Assembly (NCBI GenBank): GCA_965221405.1
Contig: CBDCSE010000002.1
Span: forward strand, 1,488,001-1,552,000
Direction of reading: 5' to 3'
From: JAPOUP01 sp965221405
GTDB lineage: Bacteria > Pseudomonadota > Alphaproteobacteria > Rhodobacterales > Rhodobacteraceae
DNA length: 64,000 nucleotides
The notes beneath the pieces were generated by a model. The model was not told the DNA's origin and did no database searches. It worked only from the letters and a program-made list of their open reading frames with translations. Every line of letters begins with the position of its first letter. Position 1 is the stretch's first letter. The translations under genes were made by a program, and so were the position numbers. Positions 1 to 8,570 of the stretch are shown piece by piece.

Positions 1-218
1 TGATGTGCATTCCGCCGCTTGACGAGGAACCATCTCTGCATTTCGCGCTCCTCGCCGGGATCGCGGCGCGGAACGGTCTGAAAAAGCTTTCAATGGGAAT
101 GAGCGGAGACTTCGAGAAAGCGATCGCACAAGGCGCGACCAGTGTTCGGGTAGGGTCGGCTGTGTTCGGCGATCGGATTGGGTCCATTTCGGATGGTCTA
201 AAGACCATAGGCGACTGA
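1..218 (+). CDS. yggS: YggS-family pyridoxal-phosphate protein, C-terminal part (5' end outside window)
   Basis: The last about 72 residues of a PLP homeostasis protein (PLPHP/YggS), an alanine-racemase-fold protein without known catalysis that keeps PLP and amino-acid pools balanced in the cytoplasm. The visible part ends with the family signature LSMGMSGDFEKAIAQGAT followed by VRVGSAVFG, where backbone and side chains hold the PLP phosphate. The ATG at position 3 is internal; the reading frame is open to the window edge. Nothing shows an operon link to the next gene, which lies on the opposite strand. Confidence 0.85.
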   Translation, partial: MCIPPLDEEPSLHFALLAGIAARNGLKKLSMGMSGDFEKAIAQGATSVRVGSAVFGDRIGSISDGLKTIGD

Positions 219-586
219 AGCGCTCTATCCCTCTACACCAGTATCCGGTGACACGCCCAAGGCAGCAGTCTGACCGGACCCGGGAACCTTGCTCCCAAGC
301 CGCACCGTCAATTTCGCCGGGGCAGTATAAAAGTGGATTGCTAACGAAGGGATCCGCAGCCGTCGGCCGCACCGTATTATCGGCTATCGGGCGTGAAATC
401 GGCCGCTGCGACGCATCAGTCCCGAAAAGGCGCATCACCAGTTCAAGTCAGCCAATCGACGGGATTTTATCGCTTCTGGCCGTTATCACGGCTGGATAGA
501 ACGCGCCAGCTCTCGGAACCGACCCATCGGAAGCCGAAACATCACCTGACTCGAACACAATTAACTTGCGAAACCATCGCATAGCG
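219..586. other. intergenic space, convergent gene ends, no gene recognised
   Basis: About 370 bp between the 3' ends of the yggS and mcl1 genes. Short open frames exist on both strands but none has a convincing ribosome-binding site or a recognisable product. No clear rho-independent terminator was seen. Confidence 0.5.
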
Positions 587-1555
587 TCAGGACGGTTGCG
601 TCCGTGCGATCATCTCAGCCTGCTGGACAATAACCTCCGCCTGCCTGATAGAGGCGAGATCCACCAACCGTCCCCGGTAAACGGTCGCTCCAGAACCTTC
701 CTGCCTGGCCCGCTCCATCGCATCGAGGATTTCCCGCGCTTCCATCACCTGCTCCTCGGAAGGCGTGAACACCTCGTTTGCCAACGACACTTGCCGTGGA
801 TGGATCGCCCACTTTCCAACCATTCCAAGTGTCGCGGAACGACGGGCCTGGGCAACGAAACCCTCGTCATCTGAAAAGTCACCGAACGGCCCATCCACCG
901 GCAGTACTCCGTGGGCACGGCATGCGGCCACAATCGCGGTCTGTGCCCAGTGCCAGGGATCGGGCCAGTGCCTTTTACCCTCGTGAACCATGTAATAGTT
1001 TTCCTGGGTACCGCCTATGCCGGTCGTCTGCATCCCCATAGAAGCCGCGAAATCCGCCGCACCCAGACTCATGGCCTGCAGACGATCGCTCGACGCCGCG
1101 ATATCCTCCACGTGGACGATTCCAGCGGCACTCTCTATGATGACTTCCAGACTGACGCGCCTTGTCCTGCCGACGGACGCCTCCACCGCTGTCACCAGCG
1201 CATCAATGGCGTAGACGTCCGCGGCGCGGCCGACCTTGGGAACCATGATCTGGTCCAGTCGTCCCGAAGCCCGTTCCAGCAGATCCACGACATCGCGGTA
1301 CCAATACGGTGTATCAAGGCCGTTGATGCGAACCGAAAGGCATTTGTGCCCCCAGTCAATATCCCCGATGGCCTCGATGATATTCATGCGCGCCCCGGGT
1401 TTGTCGTCAGGAGCAACACTGTCCTCGAGGTCCAGATTGACCACGTCCGCGGCGCTGGCGGCCATTTTCTCGAAAATCCCCGGTCGGGAGCCCGGACCGA
1501 AAAGCTGGCAACGATTTGGTCGGGATGGAGCGATAGGTTGAACAGTGAAGGACAT
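587..1555 (-). CDS. mcl1: L-malyl-CoA/beta-methylmalyl-CoA lyase
   Basis: A 322-residue HpcH/HpaI-family aldolase. Known members cleave L-malyl-CoA to acetyl-CoA plus glyoxylate, and beta-methylmalyl-CoA to propionyl-CoA plus glyoxylate, in the ethylmalonyl-CoA pathway. Seen: an N-terminus resembling the Rhodobacter enzyme as I remember it (RPNRCQLFGPGSRP), LDLEDS at 41-46 and the metal-binding regions EVIIESAAG and LGAADFAASMG, followed by GMVGKWAIHP. The start at 1555 is chosen because AGGA lies 5 nt upstream; another ATG 6 nt further upstream overlaps that site. It is transcribed away from dgcN across a roughly 230-bp region with two palindromes. Length matches the family. Confidence 0.93.
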   Translation of the reverse strand: MSFTVQPIAPSRPNRCQLFGPGSRPGIFEKMAASAADVVNLDLEDSVAPDDKPGARMNIIEAIGDIDWGHKCLSVRINGLDTPYWYRDVVDLLERASGRLDQIMVPKVGRAADVYAIDALVTAVEASVGRTRRVSLEVIIESAAGIVHVEDIAASSDRLQAMSLGAADFAASMGMQTTGIGGTQENYYMVHEGKRHWPDPWHWAQTAIVAACRAHGVLPVDGPFGDFSDDEGFVAQARRSATLGMVGKWAIHPRQVSLANEVFTPSEEQVMEAREILDAMERARQEGSGATVYRGRLVDLASIRQAEVIVQQAEMIARTQPS

Positions 1556-1718
1556 CGACATCCTTTTCGAGACACGGGATTCCTGATTTCCGGCGACGTA
1601 ATCGGTCGCCCCAATCAACGCAAGCCCCGTTAGCGTTTGCGCTATCCCGGGATTACCTGGAAAGACACGCAGATTCTGAAGGGTATTTGCCGGCGGGTCA
1701 GTGTCTGACCATAATCTT

Positions 1719-1749
1719 CCATATATGGTATGCCGTTCAGTTAGGCATA
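1719..1749. promoter_or_regulatory. paired palindromes between mcl1 and dgcN, candidate operator
   Basis: CCATATATGG (1719-1728) is a perfect 10-bp palindrome. It is followed directly by TATGCC (1729-1734), nine bases, and GGCATA (1744-1749). They lie 41-71 bp upstream of the dgcN GTG start, and about 165 bp upstream of mcl1. Their place in a divergent promoter region suggests binding of a dimeric regulator; which one is unknown. Confidence 0.45.
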
Positions 1750-1789
1750 TAATTGCCCTTCAGTTCCTGAACCAGGGGAGACGCTCGAA

Positions 1790-2791
1790 GTGATCAAAAC
1801 ACCATACCTGCTGTTTCTGGGTGACGCGCCGGATCAACTTTCAGCGAAGGTAGGCCAGGGCATCAAGGACTGGAGGCCGGATCGCGCCGTAGGCCAGTTC
1901 CGATTGCCGGACTGCGGGGCGGATCTGGGACTGCCGGACATGGCCCTGAATGAAGCGCGCTCCGCCGGAGCGAAAACCCTCGTCATCGGTGTGGCAAACC
2001 GCGGCGGCGTCATAAGCCCTGAATGGAAGAAGACGCTGGTAATGGCGCTGGAGGAAGGATTCGACCTCGCCTCGGGGCTGCACAACCTGCTGCGCGACGA
2101 GCCCGACCTCGTGGCCGCAGCCAATGCAACGGGCCATGCGCTGCAAGACGTACGGGTACCCGATGTGCCCTATCCGATCGCAACCGGAACAAAGCGTTCG
2201 GGGAAAAGGTGTCTTACCGTCGGCACGGACTGTTCGGTGGGCAAGATGTACACCACGCTCGCCATGGAACGTGAGTTCAGGAAACGTGGCCTCGCGGCGA
2301 CCTTCCGGGCTACCGGACAGACCGGCATTCTGATCGACGGCGTCGGTGTGCCTCTTGATGCCGTTGTCGCTGACTTCATGGCGGGTTCGGTGGAATGGCT
2401 GACGCCGGATAACGATGATGACCACTGGGATCTTCTGGAAGGCCAGGGATCGCTCTTCCACATCTCCTACTCCGGCGTGACCATGGCACTGATTCACGGC
2501 GGCCAGCCCGATGCGCTCGTGCTTTGCCACGAACCGACACGCGAGCATATGCGCGGACTTCCAGACTACAGGCTGCCATCACTCGAAGCACTGCACGATC
2601 TCTCATTGCGTTTGGCGCGAATGGCCAATCCAGCCTGCGATGTGACCGGTATAGCCGTCAACACCTCCGCGCTTGAGGAGCGTGAGGCCCGGGCGTACCT
2701 CGCGGAGGTCGAGGCCCAGATGGGTCTTCCGACGGTCGACCCATTCAGGCATGGTGTAGGGCAACTGGTGGATGCTCTCGTGGAAAGGTGA
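1790..2791 (+). CDS. dgcN: DUF1611 protein, DgcN-type N-acetyltransferase for D-glutamate
   Basis: A 333-residue DUF1611 protein with a P-loop-like segment GTDCSVGKMYT at about 143-153. In marine bacteria DgcN acetylates D-glutamate and its partner DgcA racemises the N-acetyl product, feeding D-Glu into L-Glu metabolism. The assignment rests on the family plus the immediate downstream enolase-superfamily gene and a D-amino-acid aminotransferase. The start is GTG at 1790, with GGGGAG 9 nt upstream; the next gene starts 57 bp after the stop. The cofactor role of the P-loop-like segment was not established here. A DUF1611 protein of another role is possible but less likely in this context. Confidence 0.78.
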   Translation: MIKTPYLLFLGDAPDQLSAKVGQGIKDWRPDRAVGQFRLPDCGADLGLPDMALNEARSAGAKTLVIGVANRGGVISPEWKKTLVMALEEGFDLASGLHNLLRDEPDLVAAANATGHALQDVRVPDVPYPIATGTKRSGKRCLTVGTDCSVGKMYTTLAMEREFRKRGLAATFRATGQTGILIDGVGVPLDAVVADFMAGSVEWLTPDNDDDHWDLLEGQGSLFHISYSGVTMALIHGGQPDALVLCHEPTREHMRGLPDYRLPSLEALHDLSLRLARMANPACDVTGIAVNTSALEEREARAYLAEVEAQMGLPTVDPFRHGVGQLVDALVER

Positions 2792-2848
2792 TCGGCACAG
2801 GCTCTCTCTGGCGAAACCGGTCGATCGAACCAGAAACAGGTGCGGAGT

Positions 2849-3811
2849 ATGGAAATCACCACGGCACGTGACGTGTTCCCGCTGGTCCGGGCGTTCACGA
2901 TCTCACGGGGATCACGGTCTGAAACCCGTGTCCTTACGGTTTCGGTCACTGATCGTGGAATGACCGGAAGGGGAGAATGCCTTCCGTACGCCCGTTACGG
3001 CGAGACACTCGGGTCGGTCGAGAGACAGATTGGATGTATCGGTCCGCTTGATCGGGCTACGCTTCAGGAGGCGCTTCCGCCGGGCGCAGCGAGAAACGCG
3101 ATCGACTGCGCACTGTGGGACCTGGAAGCGAAGCGCCTCGGACGGCGGGTCTGGGAACTGGCCGGGCTCGCCGCACCGGCACCTGTAGTCACCGCCTACA
3201 CGATCTCTCTCGACACCGCCGACAACATGCGTCTGGCCGCCATGGAAAACTCACATCGGCCGCTGCTAAAGATCAAGCTCGGCACACCCGACGACATGCC
3301 GCGGCTCGAAGCCGTTCGCGCCGGAGCTCCGAACACGCGGATCGTCGTTGACGCCAACGAAGGCTGGACAACGGAAATCTATCGCGATCTCGCTCCATAT
3401 CTGGTTCGCCAAGGCGTGGAAATGGTGGAACAGCCGTTGCCGGCGGAGAGTGACGCGATGCTGGCCGAGATTCCCCGCCCCCTACCCGTCTGTGCGGACG
3501 AAAGCTGCCATGACCGGGCCTCACTATCAGACCTCAGGGGCAGATATGACTTCGTGAACATCAAGCTCGACAAGACCGGAGGGCTGACCGAAGCGCTTGC
3601 CCTCCGCACCGCCGCGTTGGCGGAAGGATATGGCATCATGGTCGGCTGCATGGTGGGTTCGAGTCTGGCGATGGCACCGGCGGTGCTCGTGGCGCAGAAC
3701 GCCGCAGTCGTCGACCTTGACGGCCCGCTCCTTTTGGCGGAAGACCGCGAGATGCCTCTTAAATATGAAGGCTCCGAATTGCACCCTTCGTGCCCGGAGC
3801 TTTGGGGCTAA
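2849..3811 (+). CDS. dgcA: Enolase-superfamily racemase, DgcA-type N-acetyl-D-glutamate racemase
   Basis: A 320-residue member of the dipeptide-epimerase branch of the enolase superfamily. Expected elements are visible: the FTISRGS lid region near the N-terminus, the KIKLG catalytic lysine motif, VDANEGW for the first metal ligand, VEQPLP for the second, CADESCH, and NIKLDKTGG holding the second lysine. These support 1,1-proton transfer at an amino-acid alpha carbon. With dgcN upstream it most likely racemises N-acetyl-D-glutamate; an Ala-Glu epimerase role is the alternative. ATG 2849 is preferred (CAGG 8 nt upstream) over GTG 2840. The aminotransferase follows 55 bp downstream in the same direction. 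Confidence 0.82.
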   Translation: MEITTARDVFPLVRAFTISRGSRSETRVLTVSVTDRGMTGRGECLPYARYGETLGSVERQIGCIGPLDRATLQEALPPGAARNAIDCALWDLEAKRLGRRVWELAGLAAPAPVVTAYTISLDTADNMRLAAMENSHRPLLKIKLGTPDDMPRLEAVRAGAPNTRIVVDANEGWTTEIYRDLAPYLVRQGVEMVEQPLPAESDAMLAEIPRPLPVCADESCHDRASLSDLRGRYDFVNIKLDKTGGLTEALALRTAALAEGYGIMVGCMVGSSLAMAPAVLVAQNAAVVDLDGPLLLAEDREMPLKYEGSELHPSCPELWG

Positions 3812-3866
3812 GGTGACGCGAAGGGAATCCTCAAAGGATGCCCGCCATAAAACGGGGCAGGAAGCG

Positions 3867-4730
3867 ATGACCCGGATAGTGTATGTGAACGGAGCCTATC
3901 TCCCTGAGGGAGAGGCGAAGGTTTCGGTCTTTGACCGGGGCTTTCTTTTCGCTGATGGCGTCTACGAAGTCACGAGCGTTCTGGACCGTAGGTTGGTTGA
4001 CTTCGACGGTCATACGACGCGTCTGGCGAGGTCGCTGGGCGAGCTGGAAATGGAATCTCCCGTCAGCGATGAAGAACTTCTGGAGATCCACCGCCAGCTG
4101 GTAGCGCGCAATCAGGTAATCGACGGCCTCGTGTACATGCAGATAACGCGCGGCGCGGCACCTGACAGGGACTTCGCGTTTCCAGATCCGCAGGAAGTAC
4201 CTTCCACCATCGTGCTCTTCACGCAGTCCAGACCGGGACTGGCGGAGGCCAAGCAGGGGAAGGTTGGAATCAAGGTGATCTCCGTTCCCGACATGCGCTG
4301 GAAGCGCCGGGACATCAAGACGGTTCAGTTGCTGTATCCGTCCATGGGGAAGATGTTGGCCAAAAAACAGTGTTGCGACGACGCGTGGATGACGGAGGAT
4401 GGATTCGTCACGGAAGGGACAAGCAACAACGCCTATATCGTGAAAGACAGCCGAGTCATCACCCGAGATCTAAGCAACGCCATCCTGCACGGAATCACCC
4501 GCGCCGCCGTGCTTCGCTTTGCGCGGGAGGCACAGATGGAAATCGTGGAACGACCCTTCACGATCGAGGAGGCGCAGGCAGCGGATGAGGCGTTCATCAC
4601 GTCGGCGTCGACATTCGTTACACCGGTGGTGGAGATCGACGGCGTCACGGTCGGCAGCGGCAAGCCCGGGCCGGCAGGAGTCAGGCTTCGGGAAATATAC
4701 GTGAACGAGAGCCGGAGAAGCGCGATCTGA
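3867..4730 (+). CDS. dat: D-amino-acid aminotransferase (class IV PLP fold)
   Basis: A 287-residue class IV aminotransferase. It shows VNGAYLPEGEAKVSVFDRG and FADGVYEV in the small domain, the DIKTVQLL segment carrying the Schiff-base lysine, and TEGTSNNAY, which binds the PLP phosphate. This is the D-alanine/branched-chain transaminase fold. Position behind dgcN-dgcA argues for D-amino-acid (D-Ala/D-Glu with 2-oxo acids) specificity rather than IlvE. ATG 3867 is chosen because AGGAAG precedes it closely and the family N-terminus MTRIVYVNG begins there; an upstream open extension overlaps dgcA and looks non-coding. Confidence 0.85.
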   Translation: MTRIVYVNGAYLPEGEAKVSVFDRGFLFADGVYEVTSVLDRRLVDFDGHTTRLARSLGELEMESPVSDEELLEIHRQLVARNQVIDGLVYMQITRGAAPDRDFAFPDPQEVPSTIVLFTQSRPGLAEAKQGKVGIKVISVPDMRWKRRDIKTVQLLYPSMGKMLAKKQCCDDAWMTEDGFVTEGTSNNAYIVKDSRVITRDLSNAILHGITRAAVLRFAREAQMEIVERPFTIEEAQAADEAFITSASTFVTPVVEIDGVTVGSGKPGPAGVRLREIYVNESRRSAI

Positions 4731-4808
4731 GAACCACCGTCATTCAGGAGATTCGGCTTCGCGATGGAAACACGTCGGAAATCTCGGGGATCGTCTCAAA
4801 CGCCAACC

Positions 4809-5129
4809 TCATAGAGCTCCGTCAATCCAATGCTGCAGAGAACTCTTCGGTGCCGCCCCGGTCTTGTTAGAGACAACCTCACCATCCTTGAACATGAAAA
4901 GCGCGGGAATTCCCCGGACGCCAAACCTGGACGGGGATTCCGGGCTGTCATCGATGTTGACCTTCACTATCTTGACGCGCCCGGAATACTCCTCGGAAAG
5001 CTCCTCGAGGGCGGGACCGATCTGCTTGCAGGGACCGCACCATTCGGCCCAGAAGTCCACGATAACCGGGATTTCGGATTGCTCGACCTCGGCGTGAAAG
5101 GTGTCATCAGTGACGGCGATGGTGGCCAT
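4809..5129 (-). CDS. trxA: Thioredoxin
   Basis: A 106-residue cytoplasmic thioredoxin with the redox motif WAEWCGPCK at about 27-35 and the cis-proline segment GIPALFMF. It donates electrons to ribonucleotide reductase and to disulfide-forming enzymes. AGGAG lies 7 nt before the ATG. It is the last gene of the minus-strand series tsaE-amgK-murU-addB-addA-trxA, an order I associate with Rhodobacterales, and lies 57 bp after addA, so it may also have its own promoter. Confidence 0.96.
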   Translation of the reverse strand: MATIAVTDDTFHAEVEQSEIPVIVDFWAEWCGPCKQIGPALEELSEEYSGRVKIVKVNIDDSPESPSRFGVRGIPALFMFKDGEVVSNKTGAAPKSSLQHWIDGAL

Positions 5130-5186
5130 GGACGCTCTCCTGGGAATTCTGTCAGATGCCCTAAGTGGGCCCGATTCCCCCGCAGG

Positions 5187-8100
5187 TCAAGAGACCGCGA
5201 CACTTTCCAGCGCACCCATCACGATTTCCCGCGGATAACTCATGAGCATCGGTCCGCGGGTCCATAGAATCGCGACGTCGACCTTCCGCCCGGGATACAC
5301 CGATTCCAATGCGGCAAGGTAAGCGCCCATCTGGCGCAGCAGCCCATCGGGGGTTTCCCCGACGGCTGACGGAACCGACGCGTTCGTCTTGAAATCCACG
5401 GCCAGAACTCGCTCGGGCGAAACCACAAGCTTGTCGACCGCCCCCGATATACCCTCGCGCGGGAGCCCCGGACCCTGGGCCCAGACATCAACCTCCGAAA
5501 GCACGCCATCCCCGAACAGGAACGCCAGCTCCTTCGTTTCCAGCACACGCTGTGCCTCCTCAAAGGAAACCGCCACCTCCTCCGAAGTCGCCATGAACTC
5601 TTTTTCCAGCAGTCGTCCGGATACGCCTTCCCGATCGGAACTGGAAACCTCCGGAAGCACCTCCAGAAGCCTGTGAACCATCGTACCGCGACGAAGCAGG
5701 GCTTCCCTGTTATCCGGCACCCCATCTCCCTCTCCCGGCAGCGACTTGGCACCACCAAGAGCGGAGGGCGCACGCGGGATCATCAGCGACGGCGGCGCAA
5801 TGGCGGCCCGGCCGACCCATGCGGGTACCGCAACGTCCGGACGGTTCACCGCCGGGACCTCTTCAAGCGATCCGGAACCCCAGTCTCCATGCCAATACCG
5901 AAGGCCTGCTTCCCCCGTCGGTGTGCTGATTTTCTCCACACCATCCAGAGTCCTGATCGCGTCGGCGGCGACCCGGTACCAACTCCCGTCATCAACCTCA
6001 CCCGAAGCCGCGATGATCAGCCAGTTTTCCGCCCGCGTCATCGCGACATAGAGAAGCCGGCGATCCTCTTCCTCCCGCGCCTCTTTCAACCGATCCAGCG
6101 CCTCCAGCATTACCTTCGGCTGGTTCGGCTTGGGCAGGCGCCACACCATGCGGTCCCGACGTAACGGAATGATCTCGTCCTTCAGCGGAACCGTCGACCC
6201 GGCGGTGTCGGGCAATATCACGATCGGTGCCTCTAGTCCTTTCGCCCCATGCACGGTCATCACCCGGATCAGATCACCGGCGTTGTCGACCTGTCGCTTG
6301 ATTTCGATATCATCCGTCGCGAACCATGACAGGAAACCTGTCACGGAAGGAATCTCCATCCGCTCGTATGTCAGGGACTGCGCCAGCAACGCATCGATTC
6401 CATCCTCGGCTTCCGGCCCAAGCCGGGCAAGCAGCTTCCTACGGCCGTCATGCCAAGTCAGGATTCTCTCGATCAGGTCAAAGGGGCGCATGTAATCGAC
6501 CCGCGCGCGCAGGTCGTCCAATATACGCACCGTATCCGGAAACTCAGCCTCACGGCCGCGCAGCACCTGCCAGAGCTGCCGGGATCCACGGTTCGCCGCG
6601 AGCCCATACAATTGGTCCTCGGACAATCCAAACAACGGCGACCTGAGTGCCGACGCGAGCGACAGATCGTCAGCGGGAGTGTCGAGAAACGCCATAAGCG
6701 CCGTCACGTCCCTGACCGCGAGGTCCGCTCCCAGAACCAGGCGGTCCGCCCCCGCGATCGGCAGGCCAATCGCTTTGCATTCCCTGATAATGGCATCGAA
6801 CAGGGCCGAACGGCGGCGAACAAGGATCAGGAAGTCTCCCGCCGTGATGCGCCGTCTGGAACCGTCCTTTGCGGGAAGCGTTTCGCGTTCGATCATGCGT
6901 TTTACTTCGCGGGCGATCTTTCCGGCAAGCACATTGTCGGAATGGTCATCCGATTTGAGGTCCAACGGATCGAACCATTCCCTGCTCTCCTGACCGGATG
7001 CCCTGATAACAGGCGGCCATAGGTCGACACGGCCTGGCAGCGTCTCGTGAAACGCCCGGTGCCGTGCACCGTCAATGTCGAGGGCGGCGTCCACAAGTGT
7101 CAGGACCGCACTCGATGACCTGAACGAATGCTCCAGTTTCCGCGTGCGCAGTTCCTGATCAACGCCACGCAGACGCTCCGCGAAATGCAGGCGCATCCGT
7201 TCAAACTCCCTTGGGTCGGCGCCCTGGAAGGAATAGATCGACTGTTTCCTGTCACCTACGACGAATATCGTACGTTGGATCCCGTCACGCGCCCCTATGC
7301 CGACGGTGAATTCCTGCGCCAGCCTCTCGATCACTGCCCATTGCTCCGGACTGGTGTCCTGCGCCTCGTCGACGAGAATATGGTCAAGCCCGCCGTCAAG
7401 TCGGTAAAGAACCCACGACGCCACCGCGTCATCCGTCAGCAATGCTTTCGTTCTAAGAATCAGGTCATCGAAGTCGAGCCAGCCCTTCTGCTGTTTTCGC
7501 CTTTCGACCGCGGGAAGAAACACCGCGGCGAATCTGTGAAGCGCGTAAGTCTTTCGGGCGCTGCCAAGGCAATGCAGCCGCTCGCGCACGAGTTCGACAC
7601 GCTGCATCAATCGCTCAAGCGCCTCGGCGGCCAGTCCAAGACCTTCGCGGCAGTCCTTGGTCGGGATAGTACCGATTTTCGCCGAGAACGGCTCTCTCGC
7701 GTTATGTTTATAGAGAAAGACATCGATACAGGCATGAAGTGCGGCCATGTCGGGAGCCGCCCATTCGAACTGGCCAAGACGCTCCGCGTTGCACCGATCT
7801 GTCTGCTTCGCGCTCGCCCTCATCGCCGGCAGGACCCTGCCGAAAAGAGCTTTCTCACCGCCATCGAAGGTCTCTCCGAGAGCGCTGGTCTCGTCATAGC
7901 CAGCCGGTAGGTCAAACCAGTCCAGGATATCCTCAAGGCTGTGAGCCTCGCCAAACGAGTTCCGCCGCGAAAGTACTGTGCGCAGAAGCCCTCCGACGTC
8001 GCTTTCCGTGCAGTGCTCGGCCAGTTCATCGACCACCGCCACGTCCGGCCCGTCCGCCAGCTCGTCCAGAACCTGTTCGCAGAGCAGAGCGCTTGTTCGG

Positions 8101-8570
8101 TCGTCCATCTCACGGAATCCCGGCGTTACGCCGGCTTCGAGCGGGAATCGACGCAGGAGCGAGGCGCAGAACGAATGGATCGTCTGTATCCGCAGGCCGC
8201 CTGGAGTCTCGATGGCGCGCGCAAACAGTCGGCGCGCGGAGGCGAGTCGTGTGGGGTCGCGGACGTCCTCCACTCCTAGCCTCCAAAGTTCGGACGAAAG
8301 ATCAATGTCTCGCTTCATCGACCATGAACCAAGCCGCCTGAACAGACGGTTCTGCATTTCTGACGCCGCAGCTTTGGTGTAGGTCAGACAAAGGATGTTC
8401 TGGGGTGCCACTCCGCTAAGCAGGAGTCTCGCGACCCGGTCGGTCAGGACCCGCGTCTTGCCGGAACCTGCATTCGCCGACAGCCAGGTCGAGGCGTCCG
8501 GGCGAGCGGCTTCGTTCTGCCGCTCTGTCGCGTCATCCGGGACCGCTCCGTTCAGTGGGGAAGACATCAT
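5187..8570 (-). CDS. addA: AddA, helicase-nuclease subunit of double-strand-break repair
   Basis: A 1127-residue UvrD-type superfamily 1 helicase with a C-terminal nuclease. Seen: Walker A NAGSGKTRVLTDRVARLL near residue 32, DFDDLI, the DEAQD box (HILVDEAQDTSPEQW), VGDRKQSIYSFQGADP, VMTVHGAKGLE and YVAMTRAE, then a PD-(D/E)XK nuclease core with VLAVDFKTN. With AddB it unwinds and resects broken ends up to a Chi-like site to load RecA. Its ATG overlaps the addB stop codon (ATGA), which implies translational coupling and equal subunit dosage. Confidence 0.97.
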   Translation of the reverse strand: MMSSPLNGAVPDDATERQNEAARPDASTWLSANAGSGKTRVLTDRVARLLLSGVAPQNILCLTYTKAAASEMQNRLFRRLGSWSMKRDIDLSSELWRLGVEDVRDPTRLASARRLFARAIETPGGLRIQTIHSFCASLLRRFPLEAGVTPGFREMDDRTSALLCEQVLDELADGPDVAVVDELAEHCTESDVGGLLRTVLSRRNSFGEAHSLEDILDWFDLPAGYDETSALGETFDGGEKALFGRVLPAMRASAKQTDRCNAERLGQFEWAAPDMAALHACIDVFLYKHNAREPFSAKIGTIPTKDCREGLGLAAEALERLMQRVELVRERLHCLGSARKTYALHRFAAVFLPAVERRKQQKGWLDFDDLILRTKALLTDDAVASWVLYRLDGGLDHILVDEAQDTSPEQWAVIERLAQEFTVGIGARDGIQRTIFVVGDRKQSIYSFQGADPREFERMRLHFAERLRGVDQELRTRKLEHSFRSSSAVLTLVDAALDIDGARHRAFHETLPGRVDLWPPVIRASGQESREWFDPLDLKSDDHSDNVLAGKIAREVKRMIERETLPAKDGSRRRITAGDFLILVRRRSALFDAIIRECKAIGLPIAGADRLVLGADLAVRDVTALMAFLDTPADDLSLASALRSPLFGLSEDQLYGLAANRGSRQLWQVLRGREAEFPDTVRILDDLRARVDYMRPFDLIERILTWHDGRRKLLARLGPEAEDGIDALLAQSLTYERMEIPSVTGFLSWFATDDIEIKRQVDNAGDLIRVMTVHGAKGLEAPIVILPDTAGSTVPLKDEIIPLRRDRMVWRLPKPNQPKVMLEALDRLKEAREEEDRRLLYVAMTRAENWLIIAASGEVDDGSWYRVAADAIRTLDGVEKISTPTGEAGLRYWHGDWGSGSLEEVPAVNRPDVAVPAWVGRAAIAPPSLMIPRAPSALGGAKSLPGEGDGVPDNREALLRRGTMVHRLLEVLPEVSSSDREGVSGRLLEKEFMATSEEVAVSFEEAQRVLETKELAFLFGDGVLSEVDVWAQGPGLPREGISGAVDKLVVSPERVLAVDFKTNASVPSAVGETPDGLLRQMGAYLAALESVYPGRKVDVAILWTRGPMLMSYPREIVMGALESVAVS

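Noticed and set aside
3597..3866. A 90-codon N-terminal extension of the D-amino-acid aminotransferase
   Set aside because: It overlaps dgcA in another frame, is Trp/Arg-rich and the family N-terminus begins at 3867 with a ribosome-binding site.
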